The translations under genes were made by a program, and so were the position numbers. The notes beneath the pieces were generated by a model that was not told where the DNA came from, did no database searches, and saw only the letters and a list, made by a program, of their open reading frames with translations. DNA of 64,000 bases from an uncultured Pseudomonadales bacterium (GTDB lineage: Bacteria; Pseudomonadota; Gammaproteobacteria; Pseudomonadales; Azotimanducaceae), in the NCBI GenBank assembly GCA_958296195.1, contig OY282455.1, positions 3,224,001 to 3,288,000 on the forward strand, in the 5' to 3' direction. Shown piece by piece: positions 52,556 to 60,753 of the stretch (position 1 is the stretch's first letter; every line of letters starts with the position of its first letter).

Positions 52556-53734
52556 CTAGTGATTTTCCCCGCAAGTCTGGCAATGCGCCCGCAAGCCGCT
52601 GACACCTTGGATCTCCTTTTCGCTAATTTTGCCGTCCTCCCAAAGCCGGAACTTTAGGCCGCGCAAAGCCGCTGGCCGATAATCCGGCACCTGGACAAAC
52701 CGTTGGCCCACGGATGCATGCAAAACGGGCAGGTCTCCCTCCGCCCGGCTGGGCCGGTCGTTGTCGCTGACGTATATGGACCGCACATCTTGGTCAAGCA
52801 TTGCGGCCATTGCGCCAGTGTGGGCGTGCAGCGGGCCGTTGATGAGCGGATTGACCGCAATGTCGTCCGCATCGAGGCCGGCAAGAGCGTCATCTTGTTC
52901 CGCAAGCAGCTTGCGGATGCTGTCTGGGTCACCATCAGCTATGGCGATGGCGTCGCCGAGCGTCTCTTTGCAGCGGTCGATCATGAAGGCAAGGGCGTTG
53001 TCCGAAAGCCCGTCCGCCCAACAGCCGCCGCCGACATCTCCGTGAACTCCGGGAAACCAAACCTCCAGAATGCGGTCCGGGTTGTCGGCATCCTTGTTCA
53101 TCAAGGTCGGGGTGAAGCTCACCCGGTCCTCGTCAATGGCGACCAGATGCACCGCCCTTTCGATGCGGGGATTCAAGGTGCCGTCCTCAAAGACCACATC
53201 GCTGCTGATCTTGTCGCCTTGGCGATGAATGCCGTTCATGGCGGCTACGGTGTCGAACACGCCTAGGAACGACACCTTGCAGTGCTCATGGTCGCGCAGA
53301 AGGATGCTGGCAAACTTGCGGGCCAAAGCAGCGCCGCGGCTGTAGCCGAAGATAACCAGAGTGTCTCCCTCTTGGTAATCCGCGCCGTCGAAGTCCTCCT
53401 TGGCGTCATCGAGTATGCGCTTGGCGTCTCCGAAGCCCGGCGCAACCATCATGTTCAGCATAGACCTGCCGGAGTGGTACAGCTTGCCCAACAGCGGAAT
53501 CCGGCTTTTGCCCTCCCTAGCGCCAATGCCGTTGTAGTAAAAGGCCATCTGCGGCTGCCCACTGGGCGTGGCCGTGGGCGAGCGGTCTTCCGCAACGCCG
53601 CCGCCCATCAATATGTGCAGCTTCAAGATGTTGGTGATGCTCTCATCCTCCTTGAAGCCGCTGGCATCGCCCGGATCATTGCTGGTGCCGTCAAAGCAGA
53701 AGGTCAAGGTCTTGGGTGCGTTCTCGTCGGCCAT
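52556..53734 (-). CDS. DUF2235 alpha/beta hydrolase (phospholipase-like)
   Basis: 392 residues with AGGAG 6 nt before ATG 53734. It opens TLTFCFDGTSNDPGDASG, has the nucleophile elbow VIFGYSRGAALARKFASI (GxSxG as GYSRG) and FLGVFDTVAAMNGIH, the DUF2235 signature. Many DUF2235 proteins are T6SS lipase effectors, but here the gene sits between a helicase and a kinase, so membrane attack as an abortive response is a plausible role. The gene ends about 48 bp before the zeta start. Confidence 0.88.
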   Translation of the reverse strand: MADENAPKTLTFCFDGTSNDPGDASGFKEDESITNILKLHILMGGGVAEDRSPTATPSGQPQMAFYYNGIGAREGKSRIPLLGKLYHSGRSMLNMMVAPGFGDAKRILDDAKEDFDGADYQEGDTLVIFGYSRGAALARKFASILLRDHEHCKVSFLGVFDTVAAMNGIHRQGDKISSDVVFEDGTLNPRIERAVHLVAIDEDRVSFTPTLMNKDADNPDRILEVWFPGVHGDVGGGCWADGLSDNALAFMIDRCKETLGDAIAIADGDPDSIRKLLAEQDDALAGLDADDIAVNPLINGPLHAHTGAMAAMLDQDVRSIYVSDNDRPSRAEGDLPVLHASVGQRFVQVPDYRPAALRGLKFRLWEDGKISEKEIQGVSGLRAHCQTCGENH

Positions 53735-53840
53735 TGCAAACTCCTACCTACTCCAGTTGCTGTCCGTGCCGATTTTCCTTAAGCCGCCCAGCTGGCAGTA
53801 TCCCTGTTCGCCCGTTCAGTTTTCAAGGCGTGGCGCTGCG

Positions 53841-56800
53841 CTAACCATCCGCCGCCTCCAGCAGCGACTTCGCTGAAATGGAGTATGCCGAAGTTCCCCG
53901 GTTGGTGGCTAGCAGTTGGTGGAACGGGTTGCGCACCCGCACTAGCTGCGGGGATGGCGTGGCGCAATCGAACACCACATAGAGCCAATAGCTCTCGCCA
54001 AGATTGCAGGCCTGCGTCCATTCGTTGACCTCCATCTGCACCGCGCTTTGTCCGGCGCGGCCCTTGACTTCGATGCAGCGCCGGCTGCCGTCGGGTTGGG
54101 TGCTCAGCAGGTCGAAGCCGGGCCAGTTTGGCAGGCCGGCGGCGCGGGACAGCGCTGGATTGGAGACGTCCAGCACTTCGGCACCCCGCTGCCGCTCCCA
54201 GGCGCTGGCGATGCGCACAGCCATTTCCTCAATGCGCTCGTCGTAGTGCTGCACTTCGTCCGCAGCCGCCGCCGGCACCGCCAAGGCGTGGAGCAGGAAC
54301 CGAACCTCGCCCAGCGCGATGCGCTCCGGCGCGGTTGCCAAGGCCGCGAACGCCTCTGACCGCTCAGCGGCGAGCGCCCGCTGCTCTTGCTTCACTGCAT
54401 CAAGATCGTCGGCGTCCGCATCGTCACTCTTGGCCAACGCTTGGGCCAGCCGGGTGCGGCGGGTGGCTAGCTCCGCGGCCCGCAGATCAAAGCCGGCGGC
54501 CAAGCGGCGGCGGCGTTCCGGCAACTCGGTGCGCAGGGCGTCGCGGCGTTCCTCGGCGAACTGGGTTTCCGCCAGTCGGTTGAGGAAGCGGGCGGCGTCC
54601 GCCCTCATGCCGATGCCCCGGCTGGCCAGCGGCACCGCGCCCGGTGCGATATGAGCGGCGCTGTGCAGCAGGAGCAAGGGTTCGACGGCGCTCTCCACGG
54701 GTTCGCTGTCCGCTTCCTGGCGCAAAGCCAGCAGCCGGTGCTCCAAGGCTTGCGGGGTGGGTTCGCCGGCGTCCAACTGCACCGCCGCGATTGCCAAGTG
54801 AAACAAATAGGGCGCATCCGCCTTGGGGTCGATGAAGATGGCGCCGCGCAAGGCGTCGTGGGAGAAACGGGAGAGGACCTGCTCAGCCAGCGCATCGAAC
54901 ACCGGTTCGCCGGGATGCAGCCAGATGCACTCCCCGTCCTGCTCCGTGCGGTGGACGCAAAGGCGGGCTTGGGCCGTCGTTGCGGAATAGCGCTCCAACG
55001 CCGGCAGCAGGCCGTCGAGGACACCTGAGCGTTGCGGCGCCAAGGCGAAGTGGCCGTCCAAGTCGCCGTGGATGTGCAAGCCCAACAGGGCGGCGCTTTT
55101 CTCCACGAACCGCCGCACATAGCCGGGCAGCAGTTGCAGGTAGCGCTCCCGCCGCAAATCGCCTTGCAGGGCCTCCAAGCGGGCGACCACCTCGCCCCCG
55201 GTGCCGTAAACCCTTTCCTCATCCGCCCTGATGCCGGCCACCCGTTCGCCGGCCAGCGCCTCGCCGATGCGGGCCTTGGCGCTGCGCTCCCCTTTATCGG
55301 TCAACGCCTCGATCATGTAGTCCTTAAGGGAGGCGTTGTCGAACAGCCGACCGATCACGTCGAACACCTTGTCCGAATGCATTTCCCGGCGAATCGCCTC
55401 GAGCTTTTCCAGCAGCACCTGCAGCACCCGGCCCTCCCGGGTGCTGGCGGCCACCAGATTGACGATTCGCACGTCCCGCTGCTGGCCGTAGCGGTGAATG
55501 CGGCCCATGCGCTGCTCCAAGCGGGCCGGGTTCCAAGGGATGTCATAGTTGGCCATCAGGGCGCAGAACTGGAGGTTGATGCCCTCCCCCGCCGCGTCCG
55601 TGGCCACTAGATAGCGGGCGCCGTCGGTTTGCCGGAAGCGCTGCACCTGCTGCTCCCGTTCCGGCCAGGCCATGCCGCCGTGGACTTGCGCCACCCGCCC
55701 GGCGTGGCCCAGCCCCTCCAAGCGGCGGACCAGATAGTCCAAGGTGTCCCGATGCTCGGTAAAGATTAGCCACTTTTCCTGGGCGTAGCGCGGATCCTCC
55801 AGCACCTCGCGCAGCCTCTCGAACTTGGATTCGTTGCCGGAATCCAGAATGGCCCGCGCCCTGGCGCCTAGGTCTTCAAGGGTCTGCAACTCGCTTTGCA
55901 AGTCCTCGATGGTGGCCGCCACCACGGCACCGAGCACCGCGGTTTCAAAGTCCTCGCTGGCTTCCCGGCCGCCTTCGGTGCCGGCGTCCTCGTCCGCGCC
56001 CTGTTCGTCAAAATAGTCCGTTCGGTAGCGGCGGTCCAGGTCGCGCTGGCGGCGGCGCAGGTCGCTGGCGCTCAGGCTGCCGTCCTGCAGTTGGGAGACG
56101 GTTTGCCGCAGCTTCTCCATGCGCCGCTGCAGGGAGCGCAGCAGCGCCCAGGAGGAACTGGCAAGACGCCGCTGAAAGACGCCCGTGGCCAGCCGCGCCG
56201 CGCCCGGATTGCCCAGCGCCCGGTCATAGAGATCGCTCAGATAGGCGCTGGCGGCGTCGTACAGCGCTTGCTCCCCGTCGGAGCCGGCGCTCAGTTGGTA
56301 GCTGAAGGTGTCGCAGAAGCGCTGCCGGTAGAGCGGTTGGCCATCCAACCCGACCATCTCCTCCTTGGTGCGCCGAATGAAATGGCGGCCCCGGTCTTGC
56401 TGCGGGAAGCGGCGGCAGGCTTCCCCGGTGGCGAACACCAAGGGGTCCAGCAAGCGCCACAGGTGGTGGTAGGGGGAAGCCTTGCCCATGTGCGGGGTGG
56501 CCGTCAGCAGCAGCAGATGGCGGGCGCACCAGCGCAGCCCGGCGTAGTCGCCATCGGGCGCGGCGCAGCCGGCCAACACCTCCGCCAATTGATAGCGCCG
56601 GGTCTTGTGGGTACGATGGTTTTCCGTGGTCGCCGCCAGCTTGTGCGCCTCGTCGAAAACCACCAAGTCGTAGGCGGGGGTGTCGGCGCTGCGCAGCCGG
56701 TTGAAGACGCCTTCCCCCGCCAAGGTGTCCAAGGAGACGATCACTAGGTCGCTGCCCTCGCCGCAGAAGGGATTGTCGGTGCGGGCGTCCGCGCCGCTGA

Positions 56801-57164
56801 GGATGCGGAACGACAGCTGGAACAGGGTGCGCAGCTCCCGCTCCCAGTTGCCCACCAAGCCGGCCGGCGGCACGATGAGCACTCGCCGGATGCGCCCCCG
56901 GCCCAGCATTTCCCGCACGGCCAAGCCGGTCATGATGGTCTTGCCGGCGCCGGCGTCGTCGGCCAGCAGGAAGCGCACCGGCTCCTGGGCCAGGATGTGC
57001 TCGTAAACCGCGATGCGCTGGTGGGGCAGCGGGTCGATGCGGGAGATTTCGCTGGCGAAGGCGGGGTTGAACTGATGCCCGAAGGCCAGCCGATGGGCTT
57101 CCGCCACCGCCGCAACCGCATCTGGGTTGCCGGCGAAGTCCAGAGCGGGCGACACGCTGGCCAT
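53841..57164 (-). CDS. SNF2-type helicase with C-terminal DUF3883 (Mrr-like) domain
   Basis: 1107 residues. Helicase motifs in order: LADDAGAGKTIMTGLA (I), VVFDEAHKLAAT (II), LLLTATPHMGKAS (III), IFTEHRDTLDYLVRRL (IV), VATDAAGEGINLQFC (V) and RMGRIHRYGQQRDVR (VI). A long coiled coil follows; the last about 110 residues are DUF3883, with PGFDLLS and CIEVKGRAGQSAV giving a D...ExK nuclease-like core. It resembles helicases of DISARM-like and BREX-like loci. First gene of the operon; about 106 bp before the DUF2235 gene. Confidence 0.92.
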   Translation of the reverse strand: MASVSPALDFAGNPDAVAAVAEAHRLAFGHQFNPAFASEISRIDPLPHQRIAVYEHILAQEPVRFLLADDAGAGKTIMTGLAVREMLGRGRIRRVLIVPPAGLVGNWERELRTLFQLSFRILSGADARTDNPFCGEGSDLVIVSLDTLAGEGVFNRLRSADTPAYDLVVFDEAHKLAATTENHRTHKTRRYQLAEVLAGCAAPDGDYAGLRWCARHLLLLTATPHMGKASPYHHLWRLLDPLVFATGEACRRFPQQDRGRHFIRRTKEEMVGLDGQPLYRQRFCDTFSYQLSAGSDGEQALYDAASAYLSDLYDRALGNPGAARLATGVFQRRLASSSWALLRSLQRRMEKLRQTVSQLQDGSLSASDLRRRQRDLDRRYRTDYFDEQGADEDAGTEGGREASEDFETAVLGAVVAATIEDLQSELQTLEDLGARARAILDSGNESKFERLREVLEDPRYAQEKWLIFTEHRDTLDYLVRRLEGLGHAGRVAQVHGGMAWPEREQQVQRFRQTDGARYLVATDAAGEGINLQFCALMANYDIPWNPARLEQRMGRIHRYGQQRDVRIVNLVAASTREGRVLQVLLEKLEAIRREMHSDKVFDVIGRLFDNASLKDYMIEALTDKGERSAKARIGEALAGERVAGIRADEERVYGTGGEVVARLEALQGDLRRERYLQLLPGYVRRFVEKSAALLGLHIHGDLDGHFALAPQRSGVLDGLLPALERYSATTAQARLCVHRTEQDGECIWLHPGEPVFDALAEQVLSRFSHDALRGAIFIDPKADAPYLFHLAIAAVQLDAGEPTPQALEHRLLALRQEADSEPVESAVEPLLLLHSAAHIAPGAVPLASRGIGMRADAARFLNRLAETQFAEERRDALRTELPERRRRLAAGFDLRAAELATRRTRLAQALAKSDDADADDLDAVKQEQRALAAERSEAFAALATAPERIALGEVRFLLHALAVPAAAADEVQHYDERIEEMAVRIASAWERQRGAEVLDVSNPALSRAAGLPNWPGFDLLSTQPDGSRRCIEVKGRAGQSAVQMEVNEWTQACNLGESYWLYVVFDCATPSPQLVRVRNPFHQLLATNRGTSAYSISAKSLLEAADG

Positions 57165-57176
57165 CCTTAGCTACCG

Positions 57177-57710
57177 CTAAAATGCGGCCTCGGGGCGCAA
57201 GTTCCCCGGCGTCGGCAGCACCGTCACCGGCATGTCCTCCGGCTCTAGGCCCAGATTGATGAGCACCTTGGACATGCCCAGAAACAGGCCCACGCCAAGG
57301 GCGATTTCGGCGATTTCAGGGTCGCTGTAGTGGGCCCTCAAGGCTTGCTGCGCCGCTTCGTCCAGCGGGTGCGGCACGCCGATGAGAGCGTCAGTGAGGG
57401 CTAGGGCCGCCGCCTCCGTCGGAGGCAAGGCGGCTTCGTAGCCGTCGGTGATTTGCGCCACCTTGTTTTCCCGCAGCCCCGCCGCACGGGCGGAGTCAAA
57501 CCGCACCTGGCGTCAGTAGCCGCAGTCCGTGACGCGGGCGTTGCGGATGCGGGTCATCTCCTTGATGTACACGTCCGCCACGCCGTTGGACCAGAACTCG
57601 GCATACAGGTCCGCGAACCTCTGGGCGGTTTCCGGCAGGTGAGCCAGCACGGTGCCGAAGTTGGCCTCTTGGCCGGGGATGGCGGATGCGATTCTCGGTT
57701 GCTTGGACAT
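57177..57710 (-). CDS. AhpD-like (CMD family) protein, probable selenoprotein with in-frame TGA
   Basis: 177 residues if the TGA at 57515-57513 is read through. AAGGAG lies 5 nt before ATG 57710. Before the TGA: EMTRIRNARVTDCGY; after it, in the same frame with no shift: RQVRFDSARAAGLRENKV and a full CMD/AhpD C-terminus ending NLRPEAAF. In the family the site reads C-x-x-C (CGYC or CGFC), so TGA replaces the second, peroxidatic-side Cys: CxxU. A hairpin with the properties of a bacterial SECIS follows 17 nt later. AhpD-like selenoproteins with CxxU are a known class. If not recoded, the gene would give a 65-residue truncated product. Confidence 0.82.
57477..57495 (-). promoter_or_regulatory. 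candidate bacterial SECIS hairpin
   Basis: Downstream of the TGA the mRNA can form a seven-pair stem, CUCCGCC with GGCGGGG (one U-G pair), with the loop CGUGC. The loop starts 24 nt after the UGA, within the 16-37 nt window given for bacterial SECIS elements, and has a G in the first two loop positions. Prediction by eye; an alternative smaller hairpin exists closer to the UGA. Confidence 0.6.
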
Positions 57711-57797
57711 GGTTGCTCCTTTGGTTGCCGGCCGGCGTCAGTTCCGGGCCTTGGCAACGGATCTTGGGGCGGCTCTAAGACAAGTTATCGATAGACC

Positions 57798-58295
57798 CTA
57801 GGCCAAGGCGCCTTGGTGCAGCGGCGGGCGGTCCAGTGCCACAGGCTGCGCCGGCACCGCCAAAGTCAGCTTCCAGCGGCAGGTGACGTCAAAGAAGGCC
57901 AAGGCGGTCAGCAGCGCCACTGCACCCTTGGCGCCAAAGGCCGCTTGCGCCTCGGCCACCGCCGCATCGTCAATCTCGTGGTGCTGAAAGGGGAATTGCT
58001 CGGCGACGGCCAAGGCGGCCTGCTCGGACGGCGTGAAACAGGAACATTCCCCAGCTTCCAGCGCCGCAGCCTCCGCCGCACTCAAATGAACGCCCGCATC
58101 CCGCACCGCCCACTCCTGGGCGCAACCATGCACCGCAGCTATGCGCAGCCGGCAAAGCTCCAGAACCCGCCGGGGCAGAACGCCGCCTTCCCAAAGGGAG
58201 GCGTAGAACGCCTTGTAGCGGCGCAGCAGTTCCGGGCGCTGCGCAAACACCCGCTCCAAGGGCGTGGCGCCTTCCGCTTCACCGATCCAACTCAC
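57798..58295 (-). CDS. carboxymuconolactone decarboxylase (AhpD)-like protein
   Basis: 165 residues from GTG 58295, with GGAGG 7 nt upstream. The core LELCRLRIAAVHGCAQEWAV has one Cys and Glu in place of the second (CxxE), so disulfide peroxidase chemistry is unlikely. EQFPFQHHEIDD and ALLTALAFFDVTCRWKL follow. It lies 87 bp before the probable selenoprotein, and the two may be transcribed together and form a mixed complex. Function otherwise open. Confidence 0.85.
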   Translation of the reverse strand: MSWIGEAEGATPLERVFAQRPELLRRYKAFYASLWEGGVLPRRVLELCRLRIAAVHGCAQEWAVRDAGVHLSAAEAAALEAGECSCFTPSEQAALAVAEQFPFQHHEIDDAAVAEAQAAFGAKGAVALLTALAFFDVTCRWKLTLAVPAQPVALDRPPLHQGALA

Positions 58296-58739
58296 TCACT
58301 CGCCTCCCGACATGAAATCCACTCCCTCTACGGGCCGCAGTATTCCCACGAGGAAAGTCCCCTGCCCTCCCCTAACAGCTCCCATTGGCGTTCCTGACAA
58401 AAGGGTAATGCTCCTAGTGGTGAAAAAACCAGCCTTGCCCCGATAGGGGGCACCATCCTAACCCTAATCCCCTGATAAGGAATCGTTGAGAGGGGCTGAA
58501 AGGCACATCGTGCGGGAGTTTTTCCGGCAAAATGCCGGTTGCGCAAAAACACCGTGCAGGTGCGCCGATGAACGGGTTGCTTCCCCGCCCGCTGAAAGTC
58601 GAACACGAGTTCACGGACGCCCGCCTGCCCAGCTTTAGCGGCTGGTCCGCCCTGGCCCTGACAGCGGAGCGTCCAAGTCTTTTGGGGACTTGGCGTTTCG
58701 CAGCCCAATAGCATTGAGAAAGTTGGGACCCTGGCCCGA
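58296..58739. other. 444-bp stretch between CMD gene and broken HicA
   Basis: Contains the short transposase-like fragment at 58568-58711, hairpins such as CCGGCAAAATGCCGG at about 58525-58539, and a GCCCC/GGGGC inverted repeat near 58436-58451 followed on the minus strand by a T-run. Otherwise nothing is recognised. Confidence 0.45.
58568..58711 (+). pseudogene. possible 5' fragment of a transposase gene
   Basis: A 47-codon frame starts MNGLLPRPLKVEHEFTDARL and continues PSFSGWSALALTAERPSLL, resembling the N-terminus of DDE transposases that open with LxSFAGWxALxxTAERLGL. It ends at TAG 58709 with no transposase continuing. I cannot name the family, and a chance match is possible. Confidence 0.4.
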
Positions 58740-58946
58740 ATGAAGGTGCGCAACGTAGTCCGCGTGTTGACCGACAACGGTTTTCACCAAGTCCGTCAGA
58801 GTGGAAGCCATCGCCAATTCGAGGGCGTCGTCTAGGGTCAACGCAGGTTGGTGACAGTGGCCGGCAAAGAAGGCGATGACGTCAAAGCGGGCACCTTGGC
58901 GTCCATCAGGCAGCAATCTGGATTGCCCCGCAAGTTATTCCGCTAA
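58740..58946 (+). pseudogene. HicA-type toxin, broken by TAG
   Basis: The frame from ATG 58740 reads MKVRNVVRVLTDNGFHQVR then QSGSHRQFEGVV, with the catalytic GSH of HicA mRNA interferases, then TAG at codon 32 (58833-58835), then GQRRLVTVAGKEGDDVKAG and TLASIRQQSGLPRKLFR. Apart from the TAG the protein is a complete, 68-residue HicA. Its stop overlaps tail-to-tail with the HicB-like gene. Read-through by a suppressor or sequencing error are alternatives to true loss. Confidence 0.75.
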
Positions 58947-59254
58947 GGATGAGCTGGCATCTGCGATTGGAAGATGAATGCCTCAGAGCGGTCGCGGCCA
59001 CTCCGCAGTGCGCTAAGCCAAGTCAACATTGCCAGCTTTGCCCGTGTGTGCCATGGGGCGCGGCGCGACAGGAACCCATCCTGCTCGGCAGCCGGCAGGG
59101 CTGCTACGGTTTCAAGGTATAGGCCGACAGCCTTGCGGAGAGATGCCCGCACCTCCCGCTGCGAGTTGCCGCACACTGCGATGTTCAAATCGACGCAAAT
59201 GGCCTCCCAAGAGGCCCCACCCCCGTACGCATAGCATTTCAGCTTGAGGTCCAT
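58943..59254 (-). CDS. HicB-like antitoxin
   Basis: About 103 residues from ATG 59254. It starts MDLKLKCYAYGGGASWEAIC and continues VDLNIAVCGNSQREVRASLR then KAVGLYLETVA, the partial RNase-H-like fold of HicB (a beta sheet with an ExxxCxDL-type strand pattern and the NSQREV helix). The C-terminal basic part could bind DNA. It is convergent with the HicA pseudogene rather than downstream of it, which is unusual for hicAB. Confidence 0.7.
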   Translation of the reverse strand: MDLKLKCYAYGGGASWEAICVDLNIAVCGNSQREVRASLRKAVGLYLETVAALPAAEQDGFLSRRAPWHTRAKLAMLTWLSALRSGRDRSEAFIFQSQMPAHP

Positions 59255-59411
59255 GCCGTCGCCCACACCTCCGACCAACTACTTGTTGTGTCCATGACCA
59301 AGCTCGCCGATATGTTTGCTGGAAGCTGCGCCAGCAAATGGAACTTTGTGCCTCGTACGGCAGAGTGTCAAGTTCTTTGGCCTCCTTTGCTAGCAAGGAC
59401 AGAATCCCCAG

Positions 59412-59441
59412 TTGACCTTACAGTGAAATGTTAGCTATATT
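59412..59441 (+). promoter_or_regulatory. sigma70 promoter of the MBL gene
   Basis: TTGACC at 59412-59417 and TATATT at 59436-59441 are separated by 18 bp. An AGGAGG ribosome site at 59468-59473 precedes the ATG at 59483 by 9 nt. This is the clearest constitutive-type promoter in the window. Confidence 0.75.
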
Positions 59442-59482
59442 GCACTGGTAGCTGATTCGAGGACTATAGGAGGCCCGCTTTC

Positions 59483-60622
59483 ATGACGACATTCTTATCG
59501 AAACGACCACGGCGCCAAGCGAACAACCGCGTTTCCGCTTCCACAGCGCACTGCCCGCCCAGTTCCCCTGCGAGCCTGTGCAGAGGCATCGGGGCTTGTT
59601 TGGTCCTGCTGACGGGTATGGCGACGCTCGGTGCGTCCGTGGTTTGGGCCGACGCATCCATGACGCCCCTGAAGCCGGGCCAGCGCGTTGCGGGCTACGA
59701 CGCGAGGAAGCACACCGACCCCTACATCGTGCAGCGGCTGACCGAGCATGTCTATTGGGTTGCCGTGGATAGTTTCAACTCGACCGTGGTGGTCGGCGAG
59801 GAAGGCGTTCTGGTCATTGATCCGCTTTCAGAAGGCCGGGCGGAGAGGCTGCTGGCGGCGGTGGCGAGCATTTCCGACCTGCCGGTCACCGCCCTAGTCT
59901 ATTCGCACAGCCACATGGACCACATCAGCGACGCCCCGGATTTCGTGGCCAAGGTGACGGCAAGCGGAAGGCCGCTGCGGATTCTGGCCACCGACAAGAC
60001 CGTGCAGCAAATCGCCTACTACAGCAAGGACGTGCCGGCGCCAACGGAGGTGATCGCCACGCCGGTGGGCGCCTTTGAATTCGAAGGCATGGCGTGGCGG
60101 GTGCATACTCCGCCGGAATATGGGCACAGCATCGACAGCTCCATATTCCACTTCGCCGCCGAGCAATTCGCGCACTGCACGGATCTGGTCGAACCGGGCA
60201 ACCTCCCGTTCCTGAACTTCAACAGCGCGATGAGCGTCAAGTCCTTTGCCGGCGCCGTGCAAAGCCTGCTGGAATTGGACTGGGGGCATCTAAACGGCGG
60301 GCACGGCAACGTCGGCAACCGCGCCGATGCGGAGCTTTACCTGGAGTACACCGAAGACATCACCGCGGCCGCTCTGCAGGCCATGCAGGCCGTGGATTTC
60401 ACCAAGTTCATCGACCCTGAGGACCATCCCATCGGCGCACTGGTCAACTGGTCCCAAGCGGTGTCCGATCAGATGTTGGCCACCATGCAGGCCAAATACG
60501 GCGCTCGAAAAGACCTGAAGCACCTCATGTTGGGCCATGTGCAGGCCCTGATTCGGGACGGCGTATTGCATGGCGAAGGCGCATACCAGTTTTCTTCAAC
60601 GCAGGGGAAGGCTGCCGAATGA
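59483..60622 (+). CDS. exported metallo-beta-lactamase-fold hydrolase
   Basis: 379 residues. After a basic N-terminus, a hydrophobic segment (ACLVLLTGMATLGASVVWA) gives an export signal. The MBL core has VYSHSHMDHISDAPDF (HxHxDH zinc motif), later HCTDLVEPGNLPF, and GHLNGGHGNVGNRADAE with a further His. Substrate is not readable; hydrolysis of an ester or lactone is likely. The TonB-dependent receptor follows on the same strand, suggesting uptake and processing of the same compound. Confidence 0.88.
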   Translation: MTTFLSKRPRRQANNRVSASTAHCPPSSPASLCRGIGACLVLLTGMATLGASVVWADASMTPLKPGQRVAGYDARKHTDPYIVQRLTEHVYWVAVDSFNSTVVVGEEGVLVIDPLSEGRAERLLAAVASISDLPVTALVYSHSHMDHISDAPDFVAKVTASGRPLRILATDKTVQQIAYYSKDVPAPTEVIATPVGAFEFEGMAWRVHTPPEYGHSIDSSIFHFAAEQFAHCTDLVEPGNLPFLNFNSAMSVKSFAGAVQSLLELDWGHLNGGHGNVGNRADAELYLEYTEDITAAALQAMQAVDFTKFIDPEDHPIGALVNWSQAVSDQMLATMQAKYGARKDLKHLMLGHVQALIRDGVLHGEGAYQFSSTQGKAAE

Positions 60623-60753
60623 GTCAAGTTCCGCAGCCGTCCACCGTCCTTTGATCAGCATGAGGCATCGCTTCGCCGGCGCCTTTGTTTGATCAGACGA
60701 TACTGCTATGGCTCCGTTGGAGGAGGATCAGAACAACTTACAGGAGAGCAAAC

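Noticed and set aside
57498-57512. Smaller hairpin GCGG/CCGC right after the TGA as SECIS
   Set aside because: Too close to the TGA and with a loop lacking G in the first positions; the hairpin at 57477-57495 fits better.
58420-58460. Intrinsic terminator on the minus strand with GCCCC/GGGGC stem and T-run
   Set aside because: The T-run lies about eight bases after the stem and no gene on the minus strand ends there, so it is not a convincing terminator.
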